Shown here: positions 27,236 to 39,083 of the stretch, one piece after another
Position numbering within the stretch: position 1 is the stretch's first letter
Layout: the number at the start of each line of letters is the position of its first letter
Assembly (NCBI RefSeq): GCF_016907735.1
Contig: NZ_JAFBCP010000001.1
Span: 1,736,001 to 1,800,000 of the forward strand
Length of the DNA stretch: 64,000 bases
DNA from: Brevibacterium paucivorans
Lineage (GTDB): Bacteria > Actinomycetota > Actinomycetes > Actinomycetales > Brevibacteriaceae
Direction: 5' to 3'
The notes under the pieces: model-generated
Told to the model about the DNA's origin: nothing
Databases searched by the model: none
The model's input: the letters and a program-made list of their open reading frames with translations, nothing else
Translations under genes and position numbers: made by a program

Positions 27236-27865
27236 CTACTTCTGGGAGTCTGGTGAGGGGGCCTCGACATCTTGAACGCCAGTGACAGCGCGGGAGGCTT
27301 TGATCGCCGCGTCGGTGGTGACGTCCTCAACGAACGCCACGTTGCGGTAGTACTTGAGTTCCTGAATCGAATCGAGGATGTCCCCAAGCGCCCGGTGCCC
27401 GCCGGTTTTTTCCGGCGCGTTGAAGTAAGCCTTTGGCAACCATCTCTTGGCGAGCTCTTTAATGGTGGACACGTCGATAATGCGGTAGTGCAGGTAGTCC
27501 ACGATTTCCGGCATCTGCTTCTGCAGGAACGCTTTGTCCGTGCCCACGGAGTTGCCTCCCAGCGGAGCCTTTCCCGCCTCGGGCACGTGCTTCATGATGT
27601 AGTCCAGCACAGTGGTGGCCGCGTCTTGGACCGTAGTTCCAGCGTCAAGTTCGTTAATAAGGCCCGAGGTGGTGTGCATGTTAGTGACGAATTCGTTCAT
27701 GTTTTCGCGGGCCCGCTGCGATGGCTTAATGATGACGTCGACGCCTTCGTCGACGGGGTTGAGATCAAAGTCAGTCACTATCGCAGCGACTTCAACCAGT
27801 TCGTCGAGCCCGAGTTCGAGGCCAGTCATTTCGCAGTCGATCCATACAATTTTGTCTATAGCCAC
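27236..27865 (-). CDS. orn: Oligoribonuclease
   Basis: 209-residue DEDDh exonuclease that degrades 2-5 nt RNA and pGpG. The four acidic residues and the histidine are visible: IDCEMTGLE (residues 8-16), the Asp in NSVGTDKAF, and HRALGDI with the catalytic His and last Asp. About 20 residues at the C-terminus are beyond the usual fold. The start is GTG at 27865. Transcribed away from the next plus-strand gene. Confidence 0.95.
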   Translation of the reverse strand: MAIDKIVWIDCEMTGLELGLDELVEVAAIVTDFDLNPVDEGVDVIIKPSQRARENMNEFVTNMHTTSGLINELDAGTTVQDAATTVLDYIMKHVPEAGKAPLGGNSVGTDKAFLQKQMPEIVDYLHYRIIDVSTIKELAKRWLPKAYFNAPEKTGGHRALGDILDSIQELKYYRNVAFVEDVTTDAAIKASRAVTGVQDVEAPSPDSQK

Positions 27866-28051
27866 GCTTTGATTGTACTGACGGTTCCACCTTTAGCCAC
27901 CAGACGCCACACACCCTGCAACCTGTGCCCCCACCACACCTGGGCAATGCCTGACAGCCAGCGCGCGAATCCTTAACTAGCGCTCAGAGTTGCGGTTTCA
28001 ATGTTTCTATAGAATAGTTGTCGATCTTTGTTGCCGTCGTTAGGGGAAAGT

Positions 28052-29773
28052 GTGCGTTATGCCTTGGCAGGCGTCCTGATCGTCGTGGGTCTGATTACTG
28101 GTTTGATTGGTGTTGCCCAAAAGACTATCTGGGCTCCCGATGACCAAATCGTTGCCCAAGCTGATCTGGGAGACCCAGGCTCTGTTGTCGTTATTGAGCC
28201 TGGTGTATTGAACCTTTACGACGGTGCCGCTGATCTGAAGGTGGAACACGACGGACCCATCTCGATCGCACGCGCCAGCAAAGAGAACGTCGACGCCTGG
28301 GTCGACTCTGCAGCACACACTAAGGTCACCGGCGTGAAAAGCGAAACAGAACTTCGCACTGAAAAAGTCGACGGTGACGAAGAAACCCCTGCCGTGAACG
28401 ACGCAGACCTCTTCACCTCGGTGGAATCCGGCGATTCCGAACTTAGCTTGCACTGGGAAGAAGACCCGGGACGCACCGCATTCTTGGTGAGCTCAGACGG
28501 TAAAACACAGGTCGACGGCAAGCTGTCAATTTCATGGCCAAACCCTGCTTCAACCCCATGGGCGATCCCGCTCATGGTGATCGGTGCGATCCTCATCATC
28601 CTGGGTATCGTGCTGGCATTCCTGGCCAACCGAACCGCTCGCCGTGAAAAAGAACGCCGCAAGAAGCGCGCAGAACGCCGTCGCAAGCTCGCGCAGATGG
28701 GAACCGCGTTCGTGATCGTTCCTGGCCTGGCGCTCGCCGGGTGTTCAGGGCCTGAACTTCCTGAACCCGAACCCGAAGAAGCCCCAGAAAGCCCCGGCGG
28801 TGTCATCTCGGATGACCAGTTGAACTCAATCCTGGAACGCATCTCATCGACCGTGTCCGGTGCGGACGAAAAGAACGACACCAAGGCCCTCGAAGAACGT
28901 GCCACCGGGCCGTTCCTCGAACAGCGCAAAGCTGCCTACGACATCAAGAAAAAAGACAAAGACTTCAAACTTCCTCCCGCTCTGGCAGCACAGAGCGTCA
29001 AGGTGAACTTCACCTCGGCGACGGACACGTGGCCCCGCGTCACCTCCGCGGTGACCTTCGACGAGAAGACTAACCAAACCCAGGTGTTGGTGCTTAGCCA
29101 GGAGTCACCTCGGGACAATTACAAGGTGTGGGCCCAAGCCGTCATGCTGGGCGGAAGCGAGTTCCCGTCCGTGAACGACTCACGCCAGGGATCGGAACTG
29201 TTGCCACCGGATGCGGACGGTCTGGCCATGACGCCCACCGACGCGGTGAACACGTACATCGACATTCTGAAGAACGGCGGCAAAGCGAAGAACGTCAAGT
29301 CCTTTGAGGACGACCCATTCCGCAAGCAGACCGCTGACGGCCAGCGCAAAGCAGCTGAGGCGCTCAAAGACGGAAACGCTGAAGTGAAGTTTGAGTACAG
29401 CCGAGGTGACGAACTGGTCGCGCAGAGGGCGGCAGATGGTTCGGCGATGGTTGTGGGATCGGCTGTGCAGAAAGTGACGTACTCGCCTGAAAAGGTTGAC
29501 GACCGCAAGGGTCAGTTGTCGATTGACAAGCCGCAGAGCGAAATCGTGGGGAAAAAGGAAACTGACCAGAACCTCACCACTGAATACCGCCAGGTCTACG
29601 CGTTTATCGTTCCTAAGGGCGAAGGAAAAGCACGCCTGATTGGGCTGACTTCCGTGCTTTCGGGTGCAAAGATCGAAGAAGGCAACGACAGTAACGACGA
29701 AGGCAACAACGACGGTGGCGACAATGGTGGAGACGGCAACGACGAAGGCAACAACAGCGACAACGAAGAGTGA
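28052..29773 (+). CDS. Two-part membrane protein with internal lipoprotein signal, paralog 1
   Basis: 573 residues from GTG 28052, preceded by AGGGGAAAG; an in-frame TTG at 28028 has no ribosome site. The first part has an N-terminal helix (1-25), an exported domain and a second helix (about 168-193). Then comes a very basic cytoplasmic stretch (RREKERRKKRAERRRK), a hydrophobic run and LALAGC, a full lipoprotein signal with Cys231. The remaining 340 residues would be an exported lipoprotein and end in a low-complexity Asn/Asp/Gly/Glu tail. The gene at 30845 has the same layout. No known family. Confidence 0.78.
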   Translation: MRYALAGVLIVVGLITGLIGVAQKTIWAPDDQIVAQADLGDPGSVVVIEPGVLNLYDGAADLKVEHDGPISIARASKENVDAWVDSAAHTKVTGVKSETELRTEKVDGDEETPAVNDADLFTSVESGDSELSLHWEEDPGRTAFLVSSDGKTQVDGKLSISWPNPASTPWAIPLMVIGAILIILGIVLAFLANRTARREKERRKKRAERRRKLAQMGTAFVIVPGLALAGCSGPELPEPEPEEAPESPGGVISDDQLNSILERISSTVSGADEKNDTKALEERATGPFLEQRKAAYDIKKKDKDFKLPPALAAQSVKVNFTSATDTWPRVTSAVTFDEKTNQTQVLVLSQESPRDNYKVWAQAVMLGGSEFPSVNDSRQGSELLPPDADGLAMTPTDAVNTYIDILKNGGKAKNVKSFEDDPFRKQTADGQRKAAEALKDGNAEVKFEYSRGDELVAQRAADGSAMVVGSAVQKVTYSPEKVDDRKGQLSIDKPQSEIVGKKETDQNLTTEYRQVYAFIVPKGEGKARLIGLTSVLSGAKIEEGNDSNDEGNNDGGDNGGDGNDEGNNSDNEE

Positions 29774-29870
29774 CGCTGACGGCGCCTCGCCGACCACCGC
29801 ACGCACGAGTGCAGGCGTAGCCGCCCGCACGCAAACGATAAGCTAGACGTTCACAGGGAAAGGTCACAAG

Positions 29871-30845
29871 GTGAGCAACGAAGGCGTATTCGACCCACGG
29901 CAACAAGAAGCACAATCACAGGGGCTCGATCTGTCAGCAGTTCGCACCCCTGCGCGGAACGCTGGCGCAGGAGCGCAGGCAGGAGCGCCAGCAGGTGCTC
30001 AGCAACAAGCTCAGCCTGCTCAGGACCCCAACACGGTGAACGTGCCGGCGCTGGTGTTCGACGTTGACGAGCAGTCATTTGAAGCTGTTGTCCAGCTGTC
30101 AACCCAGGTGCCTGTGGTGATCGACTTGTGGGCTGAATGGTGTGGGCCGTGCAAGCAGTTGTCGCCGGTGATCGAAAAGGTGACCAGGGATTACGACGGT
30201 CGGGTCGTTCTGGCTAAGATCGACGTCGACAAGAACCCACGCATTCAGCAGGCGTTTGGTGTTCAGTCCATTCCCACGGTTGTAGCACTGGTCAAGGGCC
30301 AGCCCGTTCCACTGTTCCAGGGTGCGACCCCCGAACCACAGGTCAAGCAGCTGTTTGACCAGCTACTCGCGGCAGCTGCTCAGGCCGGTGTCAACAAGCG
30401 AGCCGTCACTGGCGAAGCTACCCAGCAGCCCGCTGGCCCCAAGCACCCAGAAGCCATCGAGGCGCTTGAGGCAGGTGACCTGGAACGCGCAGCGCAGGTG
30501 TACCAGGACGCACTTAACGAAACACCTGGCGATGAAGAAGCAAAGAGCGGTCTAGCACGCGTTGAACTGCTGCGCCGTACACGTGGAAAAGACCTTGCCC
30601 AAGTCCGCGCCCGCGCAGCTGCCGACCCCAGTGACGTCGATGCCGCCCTTGAGTGCGCGGACCTCGACATCAGTGGAGGTCACGTCGAAGACGCGTTCGC
30701 ACGCCTAATTGCTACCTTGACTAAGGTTGCAGGAGACGACAAGGAGCGTGTCCGCAAACGCATTCTTGAACTGTTCGAAGCTGTTGGCCCATCTGACCCG
30801 CGCGTGACCCAAGCGCGCGGCAAACTCATGCGCGCGTTGTTCTAA
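29871..30845 (+). CDS. Thioredoxin-TPR protein (CnoX/YbbN-like)
   Basis: 324 residues. A Gln/Ala/Pro-rich N-terminal stretch (1-55), a thioredoxin domain (60-165) with WCGPC at 90-94 and the cis-proline in SIPTVVALV, then TPR-like helices (from about 195) of the type found in CnoX, a chaperone-like holdase acting on proteins threatened by oxidation. The active-site cysteines are intact, unlike E. coli CnoX, so it may reduce disulfides. GTG start. It lies between two paralogous membrane/lipoprotein genes and its TAATG stop overlaps the second, suggesting joint function, perhaps their folding. Confidence 0.88.
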   Translation: MSNEGVFDPRQQEAQSQGLDLSAVRTPARNAGAGAQAGAPAGAQQQAQPAQDPNTVNVPALVFDVDEQSFEAVVQLSTQVPVVIDLWAEWCGPCKQLSPVIEKVTRDYDGRVVLAKIDVDKNPRIQQAFGVQSIPTVVALVKGQPVPLFQGATPEPQVKQLFDQLLAAAAQAGVNKRAVTGEATQQPAGPKHPEAIEALEAGDLERAAQVYQDALNETPGDEEAKSGLARVELLRRTRGKDLAQVRARAAADPSDVDAALECADLDISGGHVEDAFARLIATLTKVAGDDKERVRKRILELFEAVGPSDPRVTQARGKLMRALF

Positions 30846-32518
30846 TGGTTCGTCTGGTTCTATCTGGTCTGAGCGCTCTGGTTGGAGTGCTCAGTCTCAT
30901 CTTGGTTATTTCGGCCCTGTCCGTTGTGGGGTTTGATGATGTCACGCAGACCAAACCCCACAAGGTCTCTGACGGCACGTACGCGGTTGTGTTTGACCAG
31001 CAGAACATTCCGTTTACCAAGACGACTGCCACAATCAGCGCCACGTCTGATGAGCCCATCATGCTGGGTGTGGCTAATGGGGTCGATTCCTCTAGCTACC
31101 TCACGGGTGTCAAGCACGAAGAAATCACCGAAGTGAAATTCCCCCGAGACATCACCACGCGTTCTGTAGCAGGGGAAGGCCAGCCGGCCAAGAATGCTCA
31201 GAGCCGCGACTGGTGGATCGACTCCACGGAAGGCACCCACGTGTCACGGTCCTTTGATGTGGACGGCGAACCTCAAACGGTCGTCATTGCTCCTACCGGA
31301 GATAACCCTAACCTCGACGGCACCACCGTAAACATCTCGGTAGAAATGAAGGGTGTCTTGGCGTTCTGCTTGCTGGGAATCGCACTGGCTATTATCACGT
31401 TTGCCGTGGCTTTCGCGCTCTTCATGTGGTGGAAGAATGAGCAACCTCGCGTGAAGAAAAAGACGAACGTAGCTCGTGATGCGAAGGGTGCCGAGGTGTC
31501 CGCAGGTTCCCGGATTGCACAAAGAGTTCGCGCGGCCTCCAAGAACCGTACTGCCCGAGGTGTGAGTGCCCTTGTCGTTGTGACGGCAGTGTCCCTCAGT
31601 GGTTGTGGGTTGCCGGTTGCTCAGCCTCAGCAACCTGAGATTGAGAAGTACACGCGTCCCGGTATCCGCCAGGGTGAAGCGTCTAAGTTCCTCAAAGACT
31701 ATTCGGACCAGTTAGACGAGGCACTCAAAGGCGATCACAAGAAACTCGACCAGATTCAAACCGGACCACTTCTACAACGGACACGTGCAGAAGTCGCGAT
31801 TGCCGACAAAACCGAAAATAAACTCTCGTCTCCGCGGTTCTCATCTGTTCTGGCCGCCAGCCCCAACTTTGACAAGTACCCCATGTGGTTCATCGCTTTT
31901 GGTGCTGTGGATAAAAAGGACGCCGGTTCGCAAGCACTTCTCGTGACCAGGGAGTCAGCGACAGAAGAATGGACTGTCACGCAAGCGCTTTTCGTTCCCG
32001 ATGACCAGGTTCCCGGTTTCGAAGTTGACGAAGGCGGATCCGCTCAACTCGCCCCAGGTGGGTTCACTAAGAAACTTTCTGACACCTTGGACGCGGTTGC
32101 CAAATACTTAAGCGACGGCAAGAAGGAACACCTGGACGGCGCCAAGATCACAACCGAAGGTGATGCGTTTTCAGACTTCCGCAAGTACGTGGATAGCTAC
32201 TCAAAGGGCGACAACAAGTTCGACAAGGTGAAAACCGAATGCAAGCCCTACGAGGACGTGAACCTCGCCAAGCACGCGCTCAAGACCACCGACGGGGCCG
32301 TGGGCTTTGGGGAGATTCGGTGTTCGCTCACCCTTGAAGTGCCGGCCGAATACGCGGTCACGCTTCCCAAAGCGGTTGAAGCGGTCAAGACCACGGAAGA
32401 AAAGGGTAACCGGATCACAATCGAGACCTCGGTGCCCATCATGGTGCGCGACGGCAAAGACACAAAAGCGGTGAGTACTGGGTGGTTCCTGCTGGAATCA
32501 CGCACCGAAAAGAACTAG
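30845..32518 (+). CDS. Two-part membrane protein with internal lipoprotein signal, paralog 2
   Basis: 557 residues. N-terminal helix (1-27), exported domain, second helix (about 171-197), basic cytoplasmic loop (VKKKTNVARDAKG... KNRTARG), hydrophobic run and SLSGC, placing the internal lipobox Cys at 254. The C-terminal 300 residues form a lipoprotein-like domain. Architecture and parts of the sequence match the gene at 28052 (ITTEGDAF, QTGPLLQRTRAEV against EERATGPFLEQRKAAY). The ATG overlaps the thioredoxin stop by one base (TAATG). Confidence 0.78.
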   Translation: MVRLVLSGLSALVGVLSLILVISALSVVGFDDVTQTKPHKVSDGTYAVVFDQQNIPFTKTTATISATSDEPIMLGVANGVDSSSYLTGVKHEEITEVKFPRDITTRSVAGEGQPAKNAQSRDWWIDSTEGTHVSRSFDVDGEPQTVVIAPTGDNPNLDGTTVNISVEMKGVLAFCLLGIALAIITFAVAFALFMWWKNEQPRVKKKTNVARDAKGAEVSAGSRIAQRVRAASKNRTARGVSALVVVTAVSLSGCGLPVAQPQQPEIEKYTRPGIRQGEASKFLKDYSDQLDEALKGDHKKLDQIQTGPLLQRTRAEVAIADKTENKLSSPRFSSVLAASPNFDKYPMWFIAFGAVDKKDAGSQALLVTRESATEEWTVTQALFVPDDQVPGFEVDEGGSAQLAPGGFTKKLSDTLDAVAKYLSDGKKEHLDGAKITTEGDAFSDFRKYVDSYSKGDNKFDKVKTECKPYEDVNLAKHALKTTDGAVGFGEIRCSLTLEVPAEYAVTLPKAVEAVKTTEEKGNRITIETSVPIMVRDGKDTKAVSTGWFLLESRTEKN

Positions 32519-32546
32519 GCGTGTGCTGACCGCCCTGACTGCCCTT

Positions 32547-33008
32547 TTACGCCTGGGTGGAGCGGGCTCGTTTGCCTACGCGGAGCAACCAGAATAACCC
32601 CACAAACGGCAACACCAACGGCACGAACCCGTAGCCGATCCCAAACGTGGACCACACGGTGGCCGCCGGGAACAGTTCAGGGTCTAGAACAGTAAGCAAG
32701 CCCACGGACACAACTCCCACGAGCTCAACGGATACTGCGGCTACGGCAATGTGGTGCGTCACCTTGTTGCCAATGACCAGGCACACGGTGGCCACCACGT
32801 ACACGACAGCCGCAAATAAACTGAGCGAGTAAGCAAGAGGCGCGTGCTCGAAGTCTCGGTAAAACTGGTAACCGGCCCGCGCGGTGGCAGACAACGCGAA
32901 AATCCCGTAGACCGCGGTGAGCACTCGGCCCGGGCCAGAGTGCATGGCCGAATACGGGCTCCGATCCGCTGGAGCATTGCCACCCTCAGCGTCGGCGCCA
33001 CCACCCAT
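32547..33008 (-). CDS. Four-helix membrane protein
   Basis: 153 residues from ATG 33008. A TTG 21 bases further upstream overlaps the previous gene and is also possible, but neither has a strong ribosome site. Four hydrophobic segments after a polar N-terminus (about residues 1-25), Arg/Lys at the C-terminus. Small conserved membrane proteins of this kind sit next to cysteine desulfurase genes in several actinobacteria, from memory; function unknown. Starts just after the stop of the next membrane gene, with which it forms a pair. Confidence 0.72.
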   Translation of the reverse strand: MGGGADAEGGNAPADRSPYSAMHSGPGRVLTAVYGIFALSATARAGYQFYRDFEHAPLAYSLSLFAAVVYVVATVCLVIGNKVTHHIAVAAVSVELVGVVSVGLLTVLDPELFPAATVWSTFGIGYGFVPLVLPFVGLFWLLRVGKRARSTQA

Positions 33009-33019
33009 GCGGTTCTTTC

Positions 33020-33370
33020 TTATTGCCAAATCTGATCCATCCTAAAAACCATGATGAAAGCGGTAAACGACGAAACGACTAAGACAAGCGGCCCCCATTT
33101 GGACAGTTCGGCAAACGCCCAGTAGCCGGAAGCAAGAACAACGGCAATCGCGGTGAGGGCGTAACCAAAGAACAAGATCGGGTCGGTGCCAGACTGGGTG
33201 GACCACATGGCGATCCCAATGATGAACTGCACAATCAGTAACAGCAACAACCCCGCGGTGGTCAACACCAGTGGGGGAGAGGCATGACGGTTACGCAGCG
33301 CGGTCACAATCGACCACACGAAGATCACCGCGCATACGGCATACTGGAGAACTGTATAGATGAAGAGCAC
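33020..33370 (-). CDS. Small four-helix membrane protein
   Basis: 116 residues, almost entirely hydrophobic, four predicted helices, no soluble domain. GTG start at 33370 and divergent from the cysteine desulfurase gene with 34 bases between start codons. Paired with the membrane protein just downstream. Unknown function. Confidence 0.72.
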   Translation of the reverse strand: MLFIYTVLQYAVCAVIFVWSIVTALRNRHASPPLVLTTAGLLLLLIVQFIIGIAMWSTQSGTDPILFFGYALTAIAVVLASGYWAFAELSKWGPLVLVVSSFTAFIMVFRMDQIWQ

Positions 33371-33404
33371 CGAACTATTTTAGAGCACCTAGACTGGAAG
33401 TCTC

Positions 33405-34637
33405 ATGCGCATCTATTTGGATTACGCGGCCACCTGCCCTATTCAACCGCAGGTTTTGGACGCATACGTTGAAGAACTTCGTCAGGTCGGCAACCCGTCG
33501 GCCCTCCACGCTTCTGGCCAGTCGGCCCGCATGCGCCTCGAGGCTGCGCGCGAAGAACTCGCGCAGTGCGTGGGTGCCCAGTCAGCGGAAGTAGTGTTCA
33601 CCTCGGGCGGTACGGAGGCCGACAACCTGGCTCTGAAAGGCCTGTTCTGGCAGGCCAATAAAGCGCACCTCACCACCGGCGCCCCACACGAACGGCCCGT
33701 GGTCATGGTGTCGGCGATTGAACATTCGGCCATTTTAGAAACCGCAGAATGGCTCGAAACACAAGGCGCCACCATCATCACCCTGCCGGTCGATGAGCAG
33801 GGCGTGGTGCGGGTAGACGTGGCCCGTGAACTGCTCGAAATCCACGGCCCGCGCACCGCGGTGGTGTCGGTGATGTGGGCGAACAACGAAATTGGCGTGT
33901 TGCAGCCGGTCTCTGAAATCACCCAACTCGCCCACGCCCACGGCGCGCTCATGCACACCGACGCCGTGCAAGCACTGGGCAACGTTGACCTGAACTTCAG
34001 CGAAGCGGGCGTAGACGCGATGACCGTGACGGCGCACAAGCTGGGCGGCCCCGTGGGCATTGGTGCGCTGATCCTCAAACGTGGCGTCAACGCTGTGCCC
34101 GTGCTTCACGGGGGCGGGCAGGAACGGTCCGTGCGCTCCGGAACTCTGGACGTCCCCGGTGCTGTTGCGTTCGCCACGGCTGCTCGCCTGGCGACGGGTA
34201 ACCGTGACGAAAACGTGCGTGTCGCCCGCCTGCGTGACCGTCTGATCGCGGGTATTGAGGAACGAATCCCGGAAGCGCAGCTGACCGGCCCCCGAGGTGA
34301 CGGCCGCCTCCCCGGCAACGCCCACTTTGTGTTCCCCGGCTGCGAGGGTGACACGTTGCTGTTTGGCTTGGACATGGCGGGATTCGACACGGCTACAGGT
34401 TCGGCGTGTTCGGCGGGAGTAAATCGGCCCAGTCACGTGTTGTTAGCTTTGGGGCGTAGCGAGGACAATGCGCGTTCGTCCCAGCGGTTCACCCTGGGAC
34501 CGGGTACCACTGAGGAACATATTGACGCGCTGTTGGACGTATTGCCCGAGGTCGTTGAAAACGCCCGCAAGGCGGGCATGGTGTCTGCGACACCGGCCTG
34601 GATGAGTACACATACAGAAGGGACTGAAACTTCGTGA
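33405..34637 (+). CDS. Cysteine desulfurase (IscS/NifS family)
   Basis: 410-residue PLP enzyme that takes sulfur from cysteine and hands it on as persulfide. The PLP lysine is K212 in TAHKLGG and the catalytic cysteine C335 in ATGSACSAG, in a long flexible loop as in group I (IscS-like) enzymes. The overlap with mnmA (GTGA) shows that its main customer is tRNA thiolation. Same order as in mycobacteria. ATG start with a short leader. Confidence 0.95.
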   Translation: MRIYLDYAATCPIQPQVLDAYVEELRQVGNPSALHASGQSARMRLEAAREELAQCVGAQSAEVVFTSGGTEADNLALKGLFWQANKAHLTTGAPHERPVVMVSAIEHSAILETAEWLETQGATIITLPVDEQGVVRVDVARELLEIHGPRTAVVSVMWANNEIGVLQPVSEITQLAHAHGALMHTDAVQALGNVDLNFSEAGVDAMTVTAHKLGGPVGIGALILKRGVNAVPVLHGGGQERSVRSGTLDVPGAVAFATAARLATGNRDENVRVARLRDRLIAGIEERIPEAQLTGPRGDGRLPGNAHFVFPGCEGDTLLFGLDMAGFDTATGSACSAGVNRPSHVLLALGRSEDNARSSQRFTLGPGTTEEHIDALLDVLPEVVENARKAGMVSATPAWMSTHTEGTETS

Positions 34638-35797
34638 AGATTTTGGCTGCCATGTCAGGTGGGGTTGACTCCGCCGTGGCTGCTGCCCGTGCGGTCGACG
34701 CCGGCCACGAGGTGGTGGGCGTACACCTGGCGCTGTCCAGAATGCCTGGCACCATGCGCACAGGTTCCCGAGGCTGTTGCACGATTGAGGACTCCCGTGA
34801 CGCTCACCGTGTCGCGGGAATGTTGGGCATCCCGTTTTATGTGTGGGATTTCTCTGAACGGTTCAAAGAAGACATTGTCGATGACTTCATCGCGGAGTAC
34901 TCGCAGGGCCGAACCCCTAACCCCTGCATGCGTTGCAATGAACGCATTAAGTTCGCGGCTTTGCTCGACCGCGCGTTGGCCTTGGGCTTCGACGCCGTTG
35001 CAACGGGTCACTATGCGGAAATCGTGTACGACCAGGACGGTCACCCGGAGTTGCATCGTGGCGTGGACATGAACAAGGACCAGAGCTACGTGTTGGGTGT
35101 GCTTACGGAAGAACAGCTGCGCCACTGCTATTTCCCTATTGGCGCATCTGCATCTAAAGCGGATGTGCGCGCGGAAGCTTCTGAGCGCGGGTTCCCCGTG
35201 GCCAACAAGCCAGACTCGTATGACATTTGTTTCATCCCAGACGGGGACACAAAAGCGTGGTTGGCTGACAAGATCCCTATGCGCCCAGGCCTTATCAAAG
35301 ATCAAGAAGGCAACGCACTGGGTGAGCATGACGGGGCTATGACGTTCACCATTGGCCAGCGCAAAGGACTTGCGCTGGAACGTCCAGCGGCTGATGGCAA
35401 GCCCCGCTACGTGGTCGACATTGACGCTAAGAACAACACCGTCACCGTGGGTGGACGCGAAGCCTTGTCGGTTGATCGGCTCGAAGGTATCCGCGCCACG
35501 TGGTGTGGCCAGCCAGCGCAGAACATGGGCGACTCAGAAGACACCGCACTGGACTGCGAAGTGCAGATTCGCGCCCACGCCGAACCCGTTCCCGCCCGCG
35601 TGTGGCTCGGCGACGTAGTCACCCAGGCGCCGGAGTCCGAATACAACGTACCCACACCTCGGCCGGCAGGACAGACCCTCCACGTTGCGGTGAAGGAACC
35701 GCTTTCTGGCGTGGCACCCGGGCAGACCATGGTGATCTACGAAGGCACCCGCGTTCTGGGACAGGCCACGATCGACCGGGCAAACCGGGTGGCATAA
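34634..35797 (+). CDS. mnmA: tRNA-specific 2-thiouridylase
   Basis: 387 residues. Adenylates and thiolates U34 of tRNA Lys, Glu and Gln. SGGVDS PP-loop at residues 8-13, first catalytic cysteine C98 in NPCMRCNE and second C199 in [10 protein letters not shown], then the beta-barrel C-terminal domain with FTIGQRKGL. It overlaps the cysteine desulfurase gene, which provides the persulfide sulfur. GTG start fixed by that overlap. Confidence 0.97.
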   Translation: MKILAAMSGGVDSAVAAARAVDAGHEVVGVHLALSRMPGTMRTGSRGCCTIEDSRDAHRVAGMLGIPFYVWDFSERFKEDIVDDFIAEYSQGRTPNPCMRCNERIKFAALLDRALALGFDAVATGHYAEIVYDQDGHPELHRGVDMNKDQSYVLGVLTEEQLRHCYFPIGASASKADVRAEASERGFPVANKPDSYDICFIPDGDTKAWLADKIPMRPGLIKDQEGNALGEHDGAMTFTIGQRKGLALERPAADGKPRYVVDIDAKNNTVTVGGREALSVDRLEGIRATWCGQPAQNMGDSEDTALDCEVQIRAHAEPVPARVWLGDVVTQAPESEYNVPTPRPAGQTLHVAVKEPLSGVAPGQTMVIYEGTRVLGQATIDRANRVA

Positions 35798-35801
35798 TCG
35801 C

Positions 35802-39079
<3,278 letters not shown>

Positions 39080-39083
39080 ATCA

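Noticed and set aside
28028..28051. TTG start for the first two-part membrane protein
   Set aside because: GTG 28052 has a strong ribosome site and begins directly with the membrane helix.
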